A DNA stretch of 36,646 nt from Beijerinckiaceae bacterium (GTDB taxonomy: Bacteria > Pseudomonadota > Alphaproteobacteria > Rhizobiales > Beijerinckiaceae). The stretch's first letter is position 1. Each line of letters starts with the position of its first letter. Below are positions 1 through 8,232 of the stretch, one piece after another. The notes under the pieces are model-generated. The model did not search any database. It was not told where the DNA came from and saw nothing but the letters and a program-made list of their open reading frames with translations. The position numbers and the translations under genes are program-made. The stretch is from the NCBI GenBank assembly GCA_009773635.1, contig WSYC01000023.1:1-36646 (forward strand), read 5' to 3'.

Positions 1-83
1 AGCCTTTGAAAGTCAGGCGACTTCCGGCAGGCTTGCTCCGCAGCCTCGGGCTTCCTTCGCACGACCGTCGCGCCGAAATTAAT

Positions 84-100
84 GGGTCTGGACCCTAGGG
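84..100. repeat. Short palindrome at left edge (GGGTC/GACCC plus CCCTAGGG)
   Basis: The arms GGGTC (84-88) and GACCC (91-95) are separated by two bases, and CCCTAGGG (93-100) overlaps them. I see no convincing gene in 1-181: one frame is open only from base 2 to a TAA at about 80. The sequence reminds me of short dispersed intergenic repeats of Rhizobiales genomes, but that is memory and not a search result. It may be the end of a longer repeat cut by the window. Confidence 0.3.
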
Positions 101-181
101 ACAAAGGGCTGGAATGGGAACCTGTCGGATGAGGCGGCGCTTGAATGCTCAACCTGCGCCCAACATGAGGACGATGTTGTT

Positions 182-502
182 GTGGAACGCGGTCTTCCGA
201 CGATATGCGACACATGTCCTCCTCTGCCAGTGAATTCGCCACTCTTCTCGCGTGATCCCCTCGAAGCCGACATCGTGTTCCAAAATTACCAAATCATCGG
301 CGTCCGCCGTGTTTATCGCGTCGATAGACCAGTAAATGTTGAATCGGCACGACTCTGGCGCGCAGAACTCGAGACCCTGAAACACCATCCATTTGAAGCG
401 GAACTCTGGGAAGCCGCGGCCACGCGGAATAGAAAAAATTTAGCGGAATGGCGTCGTTCGCATCGCAACAACACAAGAGACAGGCAGGAGCCTGAGCGAT
501 GA
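182..502 (+). CDS. Doubtful small ORF, unknown function (106 aa)
   Basis: GTG-started ORF of 106 codons that I do not recognise. Its stop overlaps the start of the next gene as ATGA (499-502), which argues for translation and coupling. Against it, codon use is less GC-biased at third positions than in clear neighbours (AGA, TTA, AAT, CCA occur), no good Shine-Dalgarno stands before the GTG, and the tail is low in complexity (rich in Arg, Asn and Glu). The middle part (about residues 30-90) looks more protein-like. An antisense ORF at 149-388 (79 codons) is about equally plausible. It may be a decayed gene. Confidence 0.35.
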   Translation: MERGLPTICDTCPPLPVNSPLFSRDPLEADIVFQNYQIIGVRRVYRVDRPVNVESARLWRAELETLKHHPFEAELWEAAATRNRKNLAEWRRSHRNNTRDRQEPER

Positions 503-909
503 ACACCCACGAACTCATCCAGCAATTTATCGCCTCGGGCGGGCCGATCGATACCGGCTGGAACATGTTCATCTTCGTCCACATCACGCTGGTTGGCGGC
601 ATCTACGCGATGAAGCGCAAGATGACCTGGCTCGAACGCTTCTGCGTGACGCTGTTCTATTCGATTTTCGGCTGGATCAACTGGAGCGGGCTGACCGCGA
701 GCTACAAGCTCTACAACGCGATCCTCACCGACATCCGCCTCGCGGGCAAAGGCTCGTCGCTCTACACGACGACACTGGATTTTCTCGCAACGCACAGCAC
801 CGCCGACCGGACAGCGATCGTCACTGCCGTGCATATTTCCGCATGGATTCTGGTGGTGCTGTTCATCATCACCGAGGACCACATGCCGCACAAGAAAGTG
901 CCAGTCTAA
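499..909 (+). CDS. Small inner-membrane protein, unknown function (136 aa)
   Basis: A 136-residue protein with three probable membrane segments at about residues 21-38, 47-66 and 107-125; the loop between the second and third is hydrophilic and the C-terminus ends in a His/Lys-rich tail. A Shine-Dalgarno AGGAG (486-490) lies 8 bases before the ATG, supporting this start. I do not recognise the family and see no catalytic motif. Its TAA (907-909) overlaps the stop of the convergent chaC-like gene (906-908), so the two mRNAs are complementary at their 3' ends. Codon use is normal for the genome, so it is a real gene of unknown role. Confidence 0.75.
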   Translation: MNTHELIQQFIASGGPIDTGWNMFIFVHITLVGGIYAMKRKMTWLERFCVTLFYSIFGWINWSGLTASYKLYNAILTDIRLAGKGSSLYTTTLDFLATHSTADRTAIVTAVHISAWILVVLFIITEDHMPHKKVPV

Positions 910-1598
910 AGGCGTTCGCCGATCTTTCTCGCTACCTGTTCCTGAAGCCGCATCAGGTTGCGATCATAAATGCCGCGCTCCGCAAGATGACTGACGGTGT
1001 TGTAGAGGTATTCCGCGCCCGAACCACGGTGACCGCAAGCCTCGGCAAGCACATCCGAAACGATCTCATGGTCGAGCCGACCGAGATAGGCGGGGGATTG
1101 CCGATTCATCACAAACGCGATTGCCTGCACCAAGGGTCCATCTTCGGTTCTGACGGTGATCCAGCGCGGCAGATTGTTTTGCGGCTTGAGCGTGAATTCA
1201 CGCCGGAAGAGCTTGCCCAACGTCGCTTCGGGCGCATGGTCGTGCAACCGGAACAGCACGCCCCGGCACTGCCCGCCGCGATCCATTGCCATCATCAGGC
1301 CCGGAATTTCCGGCGTGCCGCGAAACCGGGTAATCCGGAAGCAGAAAGTGCGATGCCAGCCGTGCGCGACGCCGAGTCGTTCTTCGGCGTAGTCCACTTC
1401 AGGGTTCCAGATCAGGGAACCACAGGCAAACAGCCACAAGGGGGAATGGGGCGGTCGCTGCGCCAGCATTTCAGCCACAACGGCGTCATAATCAGCATCG
1501 GTGTAGTATTGGAGGCCTGGCTCAAGGCCGGGATCGGGAATGCTCCGTCTCGTCAGCGCCACGAGGTCCGGGGTCAAAGCCAGCGCTCGCCTTACCAT
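906..1598 (-). CDS. chaC: ChaC-like gamma-glutamylcyclotransferase (glutathione-specific)
   Basis: 230 aa, the same length as E. coli ChaC (about 231). This family cleaves glutathione to 5-oxoproline and Cys-Gly in the cytoplasm. The substrate-binding loop FACGSLIWNP (about residues 57-66) is the family's YGSL-type motif, and Glu134 in the RRE segment is the likely catalytic base. The C-terminal half (YLGRLDHEIV, GSGAEYLYNTV) also fits ChaC. The start is supported by AGAGGG about 9 bases upstream. It lies 111 bases downstream of the ABC-F gene on the same strand and may be co-transcribed with it. The stop overlaps the convergent membrane-protein gene. The N-terminal 30 residues vary in the family, so the exact start is less sure. 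Confidence 0.88.
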   Translation of the reverse strand: MVRRALALTPDLVALTRRSIPDPGLEPGLQYYTDADYDAVVAEMLAQRPPHSPLWLFACGSLIWNPEVDYAEERLGVAHGWHRTFCFRITRFRGTPEIPGLMMAMDRGGQCRGVLFRLHDHAPEATLGKLFRREFTLKPQNNLPRWITVRTEDGPLVQAIAFVMNRQSPAYLGRLDHEIVSDVLAEACGHRGSGAEYLYNTVSHLAERGIYDRNLMRLQEQVARKIGERL

Positions 1599-1709
1599 TT
1601 GCCATTTCCCTCTCGGCGGATTGCCGAATTCCCTTTGCCATTCAATCCCGAAAAGCCCCGCGAGAGGCCGGCACCGCAGCCGTCAAGGCAGGAAATATGC
1701 CGATCGGCC

Positions 1710-3596
1710 TCACGCCGCCTGCACGGCCTCGATTTCTGCCATCACGCCGAGCCAGAGTTCTTCTGTTGCCTCGATGTGCTTTACCAGCTGGGCGCGATCC
1801 TTGACGATCTGCTTGGCGCGATCCGGGTATTTCGTGAAGAGCTCCGGGTTGGCGAGCGCGATATCGGTGCGGGCGAGGATGCCCTGATATTTCTCGATCT
1901 GGGCCTCGAGCAGCGCCGCCTTGTCTCTGAGCGGCTTCAAATTCGCGCGGCGTTCGGCCTTCTGCGCCCGCGCATCGGCGGAGGAGGAGGCACCGGCCTT
2001 GCCTTCCTCGCGCGGCTTGTCATCCTTCGACGAGCGCCCGGAGACGATCAGCGCCTCGTAGTCGTCGAGATCGCCGTCGAAGGTTTTCACCTGCCCGTCG
2101 GCGACCAGCAGCAGCCGGTCGCAGGAGGCATCGAGGATCGCGCGGTCATGGGAGACGATGATCACCGCGCCCTTGTATTCCGCCAGCGCCTCGACCAGCG
2201 CTTCGCGCATCGGGATATCGAGGTGGTTCGTCGGCTCGTCGAGGATGAGGAGATGCGGGCCATCGAAGGCCGCGAGCCCAAGCAGGAGCCGCGCCTTTTC
2301 ACCGCCCGAGAGCTTCTCGATCGGCGTATCCGCCTTGTCGAAACCGAAGCCGAGCTGCGCGGCCTTCGAGCGCACCTGCGCTTCGCCCGCCTGCGGCAGC
2401 TTGCGACGCACGAGGATATAGGGCGTATCCTTCTCCGAGAGTTCGTCGAGCTGGTGCTGGGCGAAATAGGCAACCTTGATCTTCGGCGCGCGCGTCACCG
2501 AGCCGTGCTGCGGCTCCATGCGTCCGGCGATGAACTTCACCAGCGTTGATTTGCCGTTGCCGTTCTGACCAAGAAGGCCGATGCGGTCATCATCCGAGAT
2601 GAAGAGGTTGAGATTGCGCAGCACGGTGCGGTCCCCATAGCCGATCGCGCAGTTGTCCATCGAGACGATGGGCGGCGCGAGCTGCTTCTCCGGGTTCGGC
2701 AGGAAGAGCTTGGCCGATTCCTCATGCGCATAAGTGACGACCGGGCCGAGCTTTTCGAGCTGCTTGACGCGGCTCTGCGCCTGTTTCGCCTTGGAAGCCT
2801 TGGCCTTGAAGCGATCGATGAACGCCTGCAAGTGCTCGCGCTGGGCGGCGACCTTGCCGGCCTCGCGTTCGAGCTGCATCTGCTTTTCGGCGCGCTCCTT
2901 GGCAAAGGTGGAGTAATTGCCGCGATAGAGCGTCATCTTGCCGCGGTCGAGATGCAGGATATTGTCGCAGACCTCGTTGAGGAAATCCTTGTCGTGGGAG
3001 ACGATCAGCAGCGTGTTCGGGTAGCGCTTGAGGTGGCTTTTCAGCCAGATCGCGCCTTCGATATCGAGGTAGTTGGTGGGCTCGTCGAGCAGCAGCATAT
3101 CCGGTTCGAGGAACAGCATCGCCGCGAGGGAAACGCGCATGCGCCAGCCGCCGGAAAAATCCGAGCAGGGGCGGGCTTGCGCCTCCGCATCAAAGCCGAG
3201 ACCGGCAAGGATCGCCGCCGCGCGGGCCGGGGCCGCATGCGCGCCGATGTCATAGAGCCGGGTCTGGATATCCGAGATGCGCAGAGCGTCGGTCGCGGTT
3301 TCCGCTTCCGCCAGCAGCGCGGTGCGCTCGGTATCTGCCGCCAGAACGTAATCGAGCAGGGTGACTGGCCCGCCCGGCGCTTCCTGCGCGACATGGCCCA
3401 TCTTGGCGCCGCGCGGCAGGGCGAAGGTGCCCGATTCCGCCGCGATCTCGCCGAGCAGCAGCCGGAACAGCGTCGATTTGCCGCAACCGTTGCGGCCGAC
3501 AAGCCCGCAGCGCGCGCCATTCGGCAGCGCGATGGTGGCATTGTCGATCAGCAGCCTCGGGCCAAGGCGGTATGTCAGTTCATTGAGGGTCAGCAT
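1710..3596 (-). CDS. ABC-F family ATPase (YheS/Uup-type, ribosome-associated)
   Basis: 628 aa with two ABC nucleotide-binding domains and no membrane segments, the ABC-F layout. Domain 1: Walker A GRNGCGKST (34-42), signature FSGGW (147-151), Walker B LLLDEPTNYLD (about 178-188). A charged, coiled linker (about 233-300) precedes domain 2: Walker A GQNGNGKST (343-351), signature LSGGEKA (about 429-435), Walker B LILDEPTNHLD (about 450-460). A Lys/Glu/Ala-rich C-terminal extension (about 525-620) resembles the YheS/Uup coiled-coil tail. Family members bind the ribosomal E site and affect translation or antibiotic resistance; none is known to transport. Which subgroup this is cannot be fixed by eye. 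The only SD candidate, GGGG, abuts the ATG, so initiation may be weak. Confidence 0.93.
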   Translation of the reverse strand: MLTLNELTYRLGPRLLIDNATIALPNGARCGLVGRNGCGKSTLFRLLLGEIAAESGTFALPRGAKMGHVAQEAPGGPVTLLDYVLAADTERTALLAEAETATDALRISDIQTRLYDIGAHAAPARAAAILAGLGFDAEAQARPCSDFSGGWRMRVSLAAMLFLEPDMLLLDEPTNYLDIEGAIWLKSHLKRYPNTLLIVSHDKDFLNEVCDNILHLDRGKMTLYRGNYSTFAKERAEKQMQLEREAGKVAAQREHLQAFIDRFKAKASKAKQAQSRVKQLEKLGPVVTYAHEESAKLFLPNPEKQLAPPIVSMDNCAIGYGDRTVLRNLNLFISDDDRIGLLGQNGNGKSTLVKFIAGRMEPQHGSVTRAPKIKVAYFAQHQLDELSEKDTPYILVRRKLPQAGEAQVRSKAAQLGFGFDKADTPIEKLSGGEKARLLLGLAAFDGPHLLILDEPTNHLDIPMREALVEALAEYKGAVIIVSHDRAILDASCDRLLLVADGQVKTFDGDLDDYEALIVSGRSSKDDKPREEGKAGASSSADARAQKAERRANLKPLRDKAALLEAQIEKYQGILARTDIALANPELFTKYPDRAKQIVKDRAQLVKHIEATEELWLGVMAEIEAVQAA

Positions 3597-3859
3597 CCCC
3601 GGCGAATAGCCGATACGGATCGATCAGGATAGCCTCTTCCGGATTTTCGCGGCGTGCCCGACATTTCACGGCCGGGCATGCTCCAATTGCAACAGCTTCA
3701 CCCGGCAACAAACGCTGTGGGTTGCACCGGCGCGATGTTCGACTTTCGATGCATATCGGGCCCACATGCGGTATCAAACTCTGAGGACACGCCGGCATCG
3801 CCAAGCGACAAGTGCGAGGGTTGCGAGCGGCGGGGGTTCAAAAATTCGGGGAGAACACC
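3597..3859. other. Divergent intergenic region between ABC-F gene and aqpZ
   Basis: These 263 bases must carry both outward promoters. I found no convincing -35/-10 pair, palindrome, tRNA or small ORF. A good Shine-Dalgarno for aqpZ (GGGGAG, about 3848-3853) is at its right end. Short ORFs seen here on both strands have poor codon bias. Confidence 0.5.
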
Positions 3860-4549
3860 ATGAATAAACTCATTGCGGAAGTGTTCGGCACGGCGGTTCT
3901 GGTGCTGGTCGGCTGCGGCGCGGTTGCGCTCGCGGGCTACGGCAACGCGACGGCGTTTGCCTCCGGGGCGCTTGGCATCCTGCCGATCGCGCTGGCGTTT
4001 GGCCTCTCGGTCACGGCGATGGCCTATGGCATCGGCCCGGTGTCGGGCTGCCACATCAACCCGGCTGTCACCGCCGCGATGATCACCTCGGGCCGCATGT
4101 CCGCCGGCGAAGGCGTCAAATACATGATCGCGCAGGTCGTCGGCGCATTTATCGGCGCGGGGATTCTTGCGGTGATCCTCGGCGGCAAGGCCGGGGCCGT
4201 GTTCGGCCAGACGACGTTCGATCCTGCGAAAGTCTCGATCGGCGTGGCCTTCCTGGTCGAATTCGTCGCAACGATGATTTTCACGGTCGTGATTCTCGGG
4301 GCAACGCAGGCCAAGGGCGGCGCGGGCAATGTCGCCGGCCTCATCATCGGTCTCACGCTGGCGGTGCTGCATCTCGCCTTCGTGCCGGTCACCGGCAATT
4401 CGCTGAACCCGGCCCGCACGCTGGCGCCGAATCTCTATGTCGGCGGGCAGGCTGCGGCGCAGATCTGGCTCTACATCGCCGCTCCCTTGCTGGGCGGCGC
4501 GGTTGCCGGATTCCTGTTCAAGAGCGGGACGCTTTCCGTCGAGAAATAA
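3860..4549 (+). CDS. aqpZ: Aquaporin Z, water channel
   Basis: 229 aa; the usual MIP/aquaporin length and six membrane segments. Both half-helix NPA motifs are present (GCHINPAVT and NSLNPART). Start chosen at ATG 3860 (MNKLIAEVF), preceded by GGGGAG; an upstream in-frame ATG at 3812 only adds unlikely residues. By manual alignment to E. coli AqpZ, the ar/R filter residues Phe43, His174 and Arg189 have counterparts (ALAFG, LHL, NPAR), but the position of Thr183 is Asn (VTGNS for VTNTS). The family conducts water passively across the inner membrane; the substitution could shift selectivity. A terminator-like hairpin follows at 4602-4636. Confidence 0.93.
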   Translation: MNKLIAEVFGTAVLVLVGCGAVALAGYGNATAFASGALGILPIALAFGLSVTAMAYGIGPVSGCHINPAVTAAMITSGRMSAGEGVKYMIAQVVGAFIGAGILAVILGGKAGAVFGQTTFDPAKVSIGVAFLVEFVATMIFTVVILGATQAKGGAGNVAGLIIGLTLAVLHLAFVPVTGNSLNPARTLAPNLYVGGQAAAQIWLYIAAPLLGGAVAGFLFKSGTLSVEK

Positions 4550-4601
4550 ATTGCTTGCCGGCAGCGGTGCTCTTTTCTGTTTGCTGCTCTTGCATTCCTG
4601 G

Positions 4602-4636
4602 TGTCCGGCGGGCTAATCCCCGCCGGACAGTTTTTT
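4602..4636 (+). terminator. Strong intrinsic terminator/attenuator hairpin just before ndk
   Basis: Perfect 11-bp stem TGTCCGGCGGG (4602-4612) with CCCGCCGGACA (4619-4629), a six-base loop and then G plus six T (4631-4636). It can end aqpZ transcripts. Only 19 bases separate the T-tract from the ndk ATG (4656), too few for an ordinary promoter plus ribosome site, so ndk transcription probably passes through it. Confidence 0.85.
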
Positions 4637-4655
4637 GTACAACGAGGTAGGACTC

Positions 4656-5078
4656 ATGGCCATTCAGCGCACCTTTTCGATCATCAAGCCCGACGCCACC
4701 GAGCGCAACCTCACCGGTGCGGTCAATGCCGTCATCGAGAAGGCCGGCCTGCGCATCGTCGCGCAGAAGCGCATCCTGATGACGCGCGCCCAGGCAGAGA
4801 CTTTCTACGCCGTGCACAAGGAGCGCCCGTTCTTCGGCGAGCTCGTCGATTTCATGATCTCGGCTCCGGTGGTCGTGCAGGTTCTCGAAGCCGAGAACGC
4901 GATCCAGCTCTACCGCGACACGATGGGCGCGACGAACCCGGCGAATGCCGCTGACGGGACGATCCGCAAGCTCTTCGCCAAGTCGGTCGGCGAGAACTCG
5001 GCGCATGGCTCGGATTCGGTCGAGAATGCCGCGATCGAGATCGCGCAGTTCTTCTCGGGTAACGAAATCGTCGGCTGA
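4656..5078 (+). CDS. ndk: Nucleoside diphosphate kinase
   Basis: 140 aa, the normal size. It moves the gamma phosphate from ATP to other (d)NDPs through a phospho-histidine, balancing nucleotide pools. Visible are KPDAT near the N-terminus (Lys contacts phosphate) and the active-site His in NSAHGSD near the C-terminus. The start is ATG 4656 (MAIQRTFS), with GAGG (about 4644-4647) in front; an in-frame ATG at 4635 adds seven unlikely residues and lies directly at the T-tract. The gene is bracketed by hairpins: one in the probable leader (4602-4636) and a terminator after it (5104-5130), so it is probably a single-gene unit or attenuated from the aqpZ promoter. Confidence 0.97.
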   Translation: MAIQRTFSIIKPDATERNLTGAVNAVIEKAGLRIVAQKRILMTRAQAETFYAVHKERPFFGELVDFMISAPVVVQVLEAENAIQLYRDTMGATNPANAADGTIRKLFAKSVGENSAHGSDSVENAAIEIAQFFSGNEIVG

Positions 5079-5103
5079 GCTGCCAGCGATCAAATGATTT
5101 GCC

Positions 5104-5130
5104 AAAGCCGGGGTTCGCCCCGGCTTTTTT
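5104..5130 (+). terminator. Rho-independent terminator of ndk
   Basis: Ten-bp perfect stem AAAGCCGGGG (5104-5113) / CCCCGGCTTT (5118-5127) with a TTCG tetraloop, ending in six T. It begins 26 bases after the ndk stop. The A-tract on the left makes it usable in the other direction too. Confidence 0.92.
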
Positions 5131-5230
5131 GTGAATGCCTATTTTCATTGATGGATTTGAAAACGAACTTTGATTGGTCGGGGCGGGTCCGCTGTGCTTA
5201 GTCGAACCATCAGCCCCCGGAGATGATTCC

Positions 5231-6103
5231 GTGCCCCTGCGCGATACCTTGCTGACGCTGCTCGTCGTTTTTATCTGGGGCACGTCGTTTGTCGCGATCA
5301 GGTTTGGCGTCGACGAGATGCCGCCGATCCTGTTCACCGCGCTGCGGTTTGCTTTTTCGGCACTCCCGGCCGTGTTCTTTCTCCCACGCCCCAAAATCGC
5401 GCTCTGGATCATCCTCGCCTATGGCACGACGCTTGGCGTCATCAAGTTTTCGCTGCTGTTCATCGCGATCAAGCTCGGCATGCCGATCGGGCTGACGTCG
5501 ATCGTCGTGCAGATGCAGGTGTTCTTCACGATCCTGCTGGCGTTCTTCGTCTACGGTGAGGCGCCGACGCGGCTCCAGATCATCGGCGCGCTGATCGCCT
5601 TTGCCGGCATCGTCATCTTCGGTTACGCGCGAGCCCAGGCGGCACCGTTGCTGCCGTTTGTCATGGTGCTTGGTGCCGCATTCTTCTGGGGCGTCTCGAA
5701 TGTCATCGGCAAGAAGGCCGGCAAGGTCGATATGCTGGCTTTCGTCGTCTGGGCAAGCCTCGTGGCGCCGTTGCCGCTGCTCGGGCTGTCCTGGCTCGTG
5801 GAAGGGCCGGAGGCGATTGCCGCGGCGGCGAGCGCACTCAGCCTGAAAGGAATCGGCAGCATCGCCTTCGTCTCCTATGTCGCGACGATCATCGGGTTCG
5901 GCCTCTGGGGCCGGCTCCTTTCAAAACACCCCGTCAGCGCGGTAACCCCGTTTGCGCTGCTGATCCCGGTTGTCGGCATGGCCTGCGGCGTGATCTTTTT
6001 CGGAGAAGTCCTGACCATCCCGATCCTCATCGGCAGCGGGGTTGTTTTCGCCGGGCTTCTGATCAATGTTTTCGGTGACCGGCTTGTGCGAAGCCGTCGG
6101 TGA
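5231..6103 (+). CDS. eamA: EamA-family drug/metabolite exporter, probable O-acetylserine/cysteine exporter
   Basis: 290 aa with two EamA repeats and about ten membrane segments. The sequence follows E. coli EamA (YdeD) over its whole length: WGTSFVAIRFG near the N-terminus, LRFAFSALPAVFF, FGLWGRLLSKHPVSAV and LIPVVGMACG. E. coli EamA exports cysteine and O-acetylserine; the same substrates are inferred here, not shown. Start chosen at GTG 5231 because GGAGA (5219-5223) sits about 7 bases upstream and the protein then begins directly before the first helix; a longer ATG version (5174) would add 19 unlikely residues. It stands after the ndk terminator and 41 bases before the Mo-enzyme gene, with which it may form a transcript. 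Confidence 0.85.
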   Translation: MPLRDTLLTLLVVFIWGTSFVAIRFGVDEMPPILFTALRFAFSALPAVFFLPRPKIALWIILAYGTTLGVIKFSLLFIAIKLGMPIGLTSIVVQMQVFFTILLAFFVYGEAPTRLQIIGALIAFAGIVIFGYARAQAAPLLPFVMVLGAAFFWGVSNVIGKKAGKVDMLAFVVWASLVAPLPLLGLSWLVEGPEAIAAAASALSLKGIGSIAFVSYVATIIGFGLWGRLLSKHPVSAVTPFALLIPVVGMACGVIFFGEVLTIPILIGSGVVFAGLLINVFGDRLVRSRR

Positions 6104-6144
6104 TCGATGGCCCGTGAACGGCCGCAGCAAAGGCTTTGCCCGCC

Positions 6145-8232
6145 ATGAATGCCCCGACCAGATCGTTGTTCCGCCCCTCCGTCTGCCCGCATGACTGCCC
6201 GAGCGCCTGCTCGCTCGATGTCGAGGTGCTGCCGGAGAACCGCATCGGACGGGTGAGGGGGCTCGCGCAGCAGACCTATACCAACGGCGTCATTTGCGCG
6301 AAGGTCGCGCGCTACGCCGAGCGCATCCACCACCCTGACCGGCTGACGAAACCGCTGCTCCGCTCCGGCCCGAAAGGCTCCGGCCAGTTCCGCGAGATCG
6401 GCTGGGACGAGGCGCTCGACCGGACGGTGGAAGCCTTCAACGCCGCCGAGGCAAAGCACGGCCCCGAGACCGTCTGGCCCTACTATTACGCGGGCACCAT
6501 GGGCCTTGTGATGCGCGACGGCATCCATCGCCTCCGGCATGTGAAGCGCTATTCCGGCTTCTTCGATACCATCTGCACCAACCCGGCCTGGACCGGGTTT
6601 GTCGCCGGAACGGGCAGGCTCGCCGGTGTCGATCCGCGCGAGATGGCGCATTCGGATTGCATCGTGATCTGGGGCACGAACGCCGTCCACACGCAGGTCA
6701 ACGTGATGGATCACGCCGTCAGGGCACGCAAGGCGCGCGGCGCGAAGATCATTGCGGTCGATGTCTACATGAACGAGACGATGCGGCAGGCCGATATCGC
6801 GCTGCTCGTCCGGCCGGGCACTGATGGCGCGCTCGCGTGCGCAATCATGCATATCCTGCTGCGCGACGGGCTCGCCGATCGCGCCTACATGGCGAATTTC
6901 ACTGATTTTACGCCGGAGTTCGAGGCGCATCTCGCGAGCCGCACGCCCGAATGGGCCGAGGCGATTTGCGGTGTTCCTGCTGATAAAATCGAGGCCGTCG
7001 CCCGGCTTCTGGGGGCGACAAAGGCGAGCTATTTCCGGCTCGGCTACGGGTTTTCCCGCCAACGCAACGGCGCGGTGAACATGCACGCCGCGCTCTCGAT
7101 CCCCACCATGCTCGGCGCTTGGCAGCACAAGGGCGGCGGAGCCTTTCACTCGAATTCCGGCACCTTTGGCGTTTCAAAACGCATGATCGAGGGGCTCGAT
7201 GCCTTCGATCCCGCCGTGCGCATGCTCGATCAATCGCGCATCGGCGATATCCTGACCGGGGACGCCGCCGCGCTGAAGAACGGCCCGCCCGTGACCGCAA
7301 TGCTGATCCAGAACACGAACCCTGTGTCGATCGCGCCCGACCAGCGCAAGGTCATCAAGGGGTTCGCGCGCGAGGACCTGTTTACGGTTGTGCACGAGCA
7401 GTTCATGACCGAAACCGCCGAGATGGCAGATATCGTGCTGCCGGCAACGATGTTCATGGAGCATGACGATCTCTATCAGGGTGGTGGGCATACGCATCTG
7501 ATGCTCGGCCCCAACCTCGTCGAGCCGCCCGGCGAATGCCGGAGCAACCACGAGGTCATCTGCGCTCTGGCCAAGCGGCTCGGCGCGGAGCATCCGGGTT
7601 TTGCGATGAGCCCACGCGAGCACATCGACTGGGCGCTGAGGAACGGCAATCGCGGCTCACTCGAAGCGCTCGAAAAAGACGGCTTTGTCGATACCGATCC
7701 GCCGTTCGAGCGCGCGCACTACCTGGATGGTTTTGGTCATCGTGGCGGCAAGTTCCACTTCTCGCCCGACTGGCAGAAGATACCGCTGAAATCCGACGGC
7801 TTGATGGGACCGTGGCAAGATATGCCCCGTTTTCCCGATCACTGGGCGGCGATCGAGACCGCAACGCCGGAGCGACCTTTCCGGATGGTGACGGCACCGG
7901 CGCGTTCGTTCCTGAATTCGACCTTCACGGAAACGCCAGGGTCGATGAAGCGGGAAATTGCGCCGTCGCTGATGATCCACCCGGAGGATGCGGCGGCACT
8001 CGGCGTTGGCGTGGGCGAGGCGGTCATCGTCTCGAATGCGCGCGGCGATGTCGAACTCGTCGTCAAGCTGTTCGACGGGGTGCATCGCGGCGTGGTGATC
8101 GCGGAGGGGATCTTCCCGAACAAAAGCCACCGGCGGCGCGAAGGTATCAACGTGCTCACCGGCTCGGACCCGGTTGCCCCGCGCGGTGGCGCGGCGTTCC
8201 ATGATAACGCCGTCGCCATCCGCAAGGCGTGA
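6145..8232 (+). CDS. Molybdopterin oxidoreductase, cytoplasmic, orphan subunit (COG0243 type)
   Basis: 695 aa. The N-terminus carries a [4Fe-4S] motif, Cys14, Cys18, Cys22 and Cys51 (CX3CX3CX28C), followed by a molybdopterin-guanine-dinucleotide domain and a C-terminal dinucleotide-binding domain (from about residue 580, with GDVELVVKLFDG). There is no twin-arginine signal, so it is expected in the cytoplasm. The Mo ligand cannot be assigned by eye. No electron-transfer or membrane partner gene adjoins it, so donor, acceptor and substrate are unknown; it resembles the broad thiosulfate/polysulfide/S-oxide-reductase-like group. Start ATG 6145 is preferred (AAAGG 11 bases upstream) over TTG 6136. 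Its TGA abuts the stop of the convergent GST gene. Confidence 0.88.
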   Translation: MNAPTRSLFRPSVCPHDCPSACSLDVEVLPENRIGRVRGLAQQTYTNGVICAKVARYAERIHHPDRLTKPLLRSGPKGSGQFREIGWDEALDRTVEAFNAAEAKHGPETVWPYYYAGTMGLVMRDGIHRLRHVKRYSGFFDTICTNPAWTGFVAGTGRLAGVDPREMAHSDCIVIWGTNAVHTQVNVMDHAVRARKARGAKIIAVDVYMNETMRQADIALLVRPGTDGALACAIMHILLRDGLADRAYMANFTDFTPEFEAHLASRTPEWAEAICGVPADKIEAVARLLGATKASYFRLGYGFSRQRNGAVNMHAALSIPTMLGAWQHKGGGAFHSNSGTFGVSKRMIEGLDAFDPAVRMLDQSRIGDILTGDAAALKNGPPVTAMLIQNTNPVSIAPDQRKVIKGFAREDLFTVVHEQFMTETAEMADIVLPATMFMEHDDLYQGGGHTHLMLGPNLVEPPGECRSNHEVICALAKRLGAEHPGFAMSPREHIDWALRNGNRGSLEALEKDGFVDTDPPFERAHYLDGFGHRGGKFHFSPDWQKIPLKSDGLMGPWQDMPRFPDHWAAIETATPERPFRMVTAPARSFLNSTFTETPGSMKREIAPSLMIHPEDAAALGVGVGEAVIVSNARGDVELVVKLFDGVHRGVVIAEGIFPNKSHRRREGINVLTGSDPVAPRGGAAFHDNAVAIRKA

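Noticed and set aside
149-388. 79-codon minus-strand ORF at the left edge
   Set aside because: Overlaps the plus-strand 106-codon frame, which at least has a coupling overlap with the next gene; neither is secure, and this one has less support.
843-2549. 568-codon plus-strand ORF opposite chaC and the ABC-F gene
   Set aside because: It runs across two well-supported minus-strand genes and the gap between them; no motif; a shadow frame.
5875-7149. 424-codon minus-strand ORF opposite the molybdopterin oxidoreductase
   Set aside because: Low-complexity Arg/His/Asp-rich translation, antisense to a gene with strong motifs; typical high-GC shadow.
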